A stretch of 64,000 bases of DNA from Pseudobdellovibrionaceae bacterium. GTDB lineage: Bacteria > Bdellovibrionota > Bdellovibrionia > Bdellovibrionales > Bdellovibrionaceae. Below, piece by piece: positions 61,383 to 64,000 of this stretch. Location: NCBI GenBank assembly GCA_019637915.1, contig JAHBUV010000001.1:1086565-1150564 (forward strand). The letters are read 5' to 3'. The translations under genes and the position numbers were made by a program. Positions within the stretch are counted from its first letter, which is position 1. Each line of letters begins with the position of its first letter. Below the pieces are notes generated by a model. That model saw only the letters and a program-made list of their open reading frames with translations. It was not told the DNA's origin and searched no databases.

Positions 61383-61700
61383 TTAGATGGCAGACAACTT
61401 GATTTCAACGTCAACGCCGGCGGAAAGATCGAGCTTCATGAGCTGATCCACGGTCTGCTGAGTCGGCTCGAGGATATCGAGCATGCGTTTATGGGTGCGG
61501 ACTTCGAATTGCTCACGGGATTTTTTATCGACGTGGGGCGAACGCAACACCGTGAAACGGTTGATACGGGTCGGAAGAGGGATCGGACCGGCCACACGGG
61601 CACCCGTGCGGCGAGCAGTCTCGACAATCTCTTTCGTCGATTGATCGAGCAATTTATGATCGAACGCTTTCAAACGGATTCGGATCTTTTGACTTTGCAT
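61383..61700 (-). CDS. rpsJ: 30S ribosomal protein S10
   Basis: 105 residues: [74 protein letters not shown]. It leads the S10 group here, 226 bases after fusA, with no tuf between them. Confidence 0.99.
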   Translation of the reverse strand: MQSQKIRIRLKAFDHKLLDQSTKEIVETARRTGARVAGPIPLPTRINRFTVLRSPHVDKKSREQFEVRTHKRMLDILEPTQQTVDQLMKLDLSAGVDVEIKLSAI

Positions 61701-61858
61701 ACCAAGTCACTCTCGCTGGTTTGTGTAAACTATCGCTTTTACTCACAAAAACACACTACTGAGCACTCTTTCATCAAGGACCTTGTCCCGAGGTGAGCCC
61801 AGTGCGGCCCAAGACGGTAAAACGGGGATCCTCTGTTAAGGTGTCAACAGAGCTGGCA

Positions 61859-61887
61859 GTTATGCACGAGCGCGGAGGGTGTGTCAA
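61859..61887 (-). promoter_or_regulatory. Promoter of the rpsJ-led ribosomal operon
   Basis: Minus strand: TTGACA at 61887-61882, 17-base spacer, CATAAC at 61864-61859 (four of six bases of the -10 consensus). Predicted leader before rpsJ is about 150 bases, long enough for L4-type leader control. A second TTGACA lies 40 bases downstream (61847-61842) with only a weak -10 (GTTTTA or CGTTTT). Confidence 0.7.
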
Positions 61888-61926
61888 AGGGGAATTTGAA
61901 GAATTTCTGACACCGGGAAATCGGGC

Positions 61927-64000
61927 CTAGAAGCGGCCCAATTTCTGCAAAATTTCGCCCTTCGCCCGCGCCGGGACCGGAGCGTATTCCAAAAATTCCA
62001 TGGAGAAAGCGGCCCGCCCCTGACTCAGGCTGCGCACATCCGTCGCGTAACCAAACAGGGTGGCCAGGGGGGCCTCGGCATCAATGATCTGTCCCCCACC
62101 CGGCTTGACGTTCATGGAAAGAATCTTGCCGCGGCGGGAGTTCAAATCTCCCACCACATTGCCGACGAACTCGTCGGGGCAGCTGACTTCGAGCTTCATA
62201 ATGGGCTCCAGGAGCTCCACGGCGGCCTGCCTGACCGCGTCGCGGAAAGCCAGGGAGGTCGCGGCCTTGAAAGCCATCTCCGTGGAGGCGTCCGGGCGGG
62301 TTTCCACTTTGAGTAGAATCCCCTTCACCCCCAGCATGGAGTAGCTGGCCAGAGGACCCACTTCCGCGGCCTCACGGAAGCCGCTCTCCACGGCTTTCAG
62401 GAGCTCCGCCGGGAACTCGCGACCCACCGTGACCAGACTCTGGAACTGGATGCCTTCTTGGCGGGAAATCGGCTCAAGACGCAAAGTGACCTTGGCGTAG
62501 TGGATTTCCCCGCCGATCTCACGCTCGTAAACGTGCTCGGCCTGCGCGGCAACCGTGATGGTCTCACGGTAACTGACTTGCGGCTTGCCCACGTTCGCCT
62601 GCACCTTGTGCTCACGCAGCAGGCGATCGACCAGGATCTCCAGATGCAATTCACCCATCCCCGATAAAAGCATCTGCCCCGTCTCGGGATCCGAACGCAG
62701 GCGGCAGGAAGGATCCTCTTTCGTCAGCTTTTCCAGGCCCTGCATCATCTTGTCCTGATCCCCGGACGATTTGGCCTCGACGGCCACGGCGATGACGGGC
62801 TCGGGGAACGTGATCGACTCGAGCAGAAGAGGATGAGCGGTTTCACAGAGGGTGTCGCCGGTCGCGGTGAATTTGAGCCCGACCACGGCACCGATATCGC
62901 CGGCTTTCAGCGTCTCCACTTCCTCGCGGGAGTTGGCGTGCAACTTCACGAGTTTCTGGATGCGCTCTTTTTTCTGGGTGCGCGGATTCAGCAACTGGGC
63001 GCCGACCTTCACCTGGCCCGAGTAAACGCGGATGTACGTCAAAGTCCCGGCGAAGGGGTCGTTGGCGATCTTGAAAGCCAGGGCGGCGACCGGAGCGTCC
63101 CAGTCGAGCTTGCAGACGATCTCTTTGTCTTCCTTCTCGGGGTGATGGGCGATGATCGGCGGGACATCCAGAGGGGACGGGAGATAATCGACGACCGCGT
63201 CCAGCAAAGGCTGCACGCCCTTGTTCTTGAACGCGGATCCGCACAGGACAGGGAAAACTTTTTTCGCCAGGGTGCCCTGGCGCAAAGCGGTCTTGAGCTC
63301 GGCGATCGTGACCTCTTCGCCGTTCAGGTACTTCTCGAGAAGCGCGTCGTCGAATTCGACGATCCTCTCGATCACTTCCGTGCGGAAACGATCCACCTCG
63401 GACCTCATGTCGGACGGCACCTCGACGACGTCAAACTTTTCGCCTTTATCCTTTTCCTGCCAGACGTAGGCTTTGTTCTCGATGAGATCGACGACGCCGC
63501 GGAAAGAATCCTCCATCCCGATCGGCACCTGAATGGCGATGGGATTGGCGTGCAGTTTGTCGCGGATCGAATGCACGCTCATCACGAAATCGGCGCCCAC
63601 GCGGTCCATTTTATTGATGAAGCAGATGCGGGGCACCTGGTATTTATCGGCCTGCTTCCACACCGTTTCCGATTGCGGTTCGACGCCGTTGACGCCGTCG
63701 AAAACCGCCACGGCCCCGTCGAGAACGCGCAAGGAGCGCTCCACCTCGATGGTGAAGTCCACGTGCCCGGGAGTGTCGATGAGATTGATGCGGTAATCTT
63801 TCCAGAAGCACATCGTCGCCGCCGATGTGATGGTGATCCCCCGCTCCTGCTCTTGCACCATCCAGTCCATGACCGTGTCACCGTCATGAACCTCGCCGAT
63901 TTTGTGGGAGCGGCCCGTGTAATAGAGAATGCGCTCGGACGTGGTGGTTTTACCGGCGTCGATGTGGGCCATGATGCCGATGTTGCGGGTGAATTTCAGA
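61927..64000 (-). CDS. fusA: Elongation factor G, N-terminus beyond right edge
   Basis: About 690 codons are present; the frame runs off the right edge at [27 protein letters not shown], so only the first handful of residues are missing. G-domain motifs: AHIDAGKTT (P-loop), [17 protein letters not shown] and [10 protein letters not shown]. Later domains include [36 protein letters not shown] and the C-terminal [20 protein letters not shown] drives translocation using GTP. rpsL and rpsG are expected beyond the edge. Confidence 0.98.
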   Translation of the reverse strand, partial: LKFTRNIGIMAHIDAGKTTTSERILYYTGRSHKIGEVHDGDTVMDWMVQEQERGITITSAATMCFWKDYRINLIDTPGHVDFTIEVERSLRVLDGAVAVFDGVNGVEPQSETVWKQADKYQVPRICFINKMDRVGADFVMSVHSIRDKLHANPIAIQVPIGMEDSFRGVVDLIENKAYVWQEKDKGEKFDVVEVPSDMRSEVDRFRTEVIERIVEFDDALLEKYLNGEEVTIAELKTALRQGTLAKKVFPVLCGSAFKNKGVQPLLDAVVDYLPSPLDVPPIIAHHPEKEDKEIVCKLDWDAPVAALAFKIANDPFAGTLTYIRVYSGQVKVGAQLLNPRTQKKERIQKLVKLHANSREEVETLKAGDIGAVVGLKFTATGDTLCETAHPLLLESITFPEPVIAVAVEAKSSGDQDKMMQGLEKLTKEDPSCRLRSDPETGQMLLSGMGELHLEILVDRLLREHKVQANVGKPQVSYRETITVAAQAEHVYEREIGGEIHYAKVTLRLEPISRQEGIQFQSLVTVGREFPAELLKAVESGFREAAEVGPLASYSMLGVKGILLKVETRPDASTEMAFKAATSLAFRDAVRQAAVELLEPIMKLEVSCPDEFVGNVVGDLNSRRGKILSMNVKPGGGQIIDAEAPLATLFGYATDVRSLSQGRAAFSMEFLEYAPVPARAKGEILQKLGRF

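Noticed and set aside
51739-61700. Frameshift or deletion in ribosomal genes as the reason for missing rplX
   Set aside because: All flanking genes are full length with normal starts and spacing, so the region reads as intact.

Overview
The window is GC-rich bacterial chromosome, gene-dense, with no prophage, insertion sequence or CRISPR array that I can see. The best guess for the source is a didermic delta-proteobacterium-like organism, most likely a GC-rich member of the Bdellovibrionota. The reasons are Kdo synthesis (KdsA), OprB-type and other outer-membrane barrels, lipoproteins, a methyl-accepting protein with an [19 protein letters not shown]-type tip, a bacterial topoisomerase VI, many secreted hydrolases, and unusual ribosomal proteins L3 and L17. 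This assignment is inference; no rRNA gene is present to settle it.

Layout. 1-3054: topoisomerase VI subunit B (cut by the left edge), an HNH nuclease, a cyclic-nucleotide-binding-fold protein ending in a zinc ribbon, and a 46-residue membrane peptide. 3091-6319: a minus-strand operon of LTA-synthase-like sulfatase, YtkA/FixH-like lipoprotein and outer-membrane protein, joined by 4-base start/stop overlaps. 6345-9448: bolA, monothiol glutaredoxin, DUF2892 protein, FAD-linked D-2-hydroxyacid dehydrogenase and a secreted trypsin-like protease. 9547-13737: a DUF1254/DUF1214 protein, a CBS protein, serA and an alpha/beta hydrolase. 13854-18600: an NtrC-type regulator overlapping a membrane-lipid operon (CdsA-like, PlsC-like, MBL hydrolase, BrkB/YihY). 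A tRNA-Arg(UCU) follows, with its promoter lying inside the last gene.

18836-24701: an O-acyltransferase that appears to start at CTG, then a divergent heme oxygenase/bacteriophytochrome kinase pair, then a VWA lipoprotein. 24951-32314: a GH97 glycosidase with an OprB-like porin, an XRE regulator, an unrecognised protein, a frameshifted hydroxylase-like gene, a GreA/B-like protein and a secreted subtilase. 32364-37652: CheR, an MCP and three signalling proteins including a divergent HD-GYP protein. 37657-43488: a surface-polysaccharide group (ManC, DegT-type aminotransferase, KdsA, UPF0104 membrane protein, PLP lyase). 43490-47332: a receiver-like protein sharing a domain with the HD protein, and a TIGR03546/TIGR03545-like pair. 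47333-47680 is the only long non-coding stretch. It holds a GC hairpin, a 20-bp tandem repeat and a perfect 33-bp inverted repeat around a folded core.

48311-64000: the S10/spc/alpha ribosomal region on the minus strand, reading fusA - rpsJ - rplC ... secY - adk - rpmJ - rpsM - rpsK - rpoA - rplQ, closed by a strong intrinsic terminator. The genes rplX (L24), rpsD (S4), tuf, map and infA are absent from their usual places.

The most interesting items are the 33-bp inverted-repeat element, the BphO/BphP light-sensing pair with antisense 3' overlaps on both sides, the regulator fused by overlap to a phospholipid operon, the shared sensory module in the HD and receiver-like proteins, the tRNA promoter inside brkB, the CTG-initiated acyltransferase, an Asp at the metal/Asn position of KdsA, and the missing ribosomal genes.
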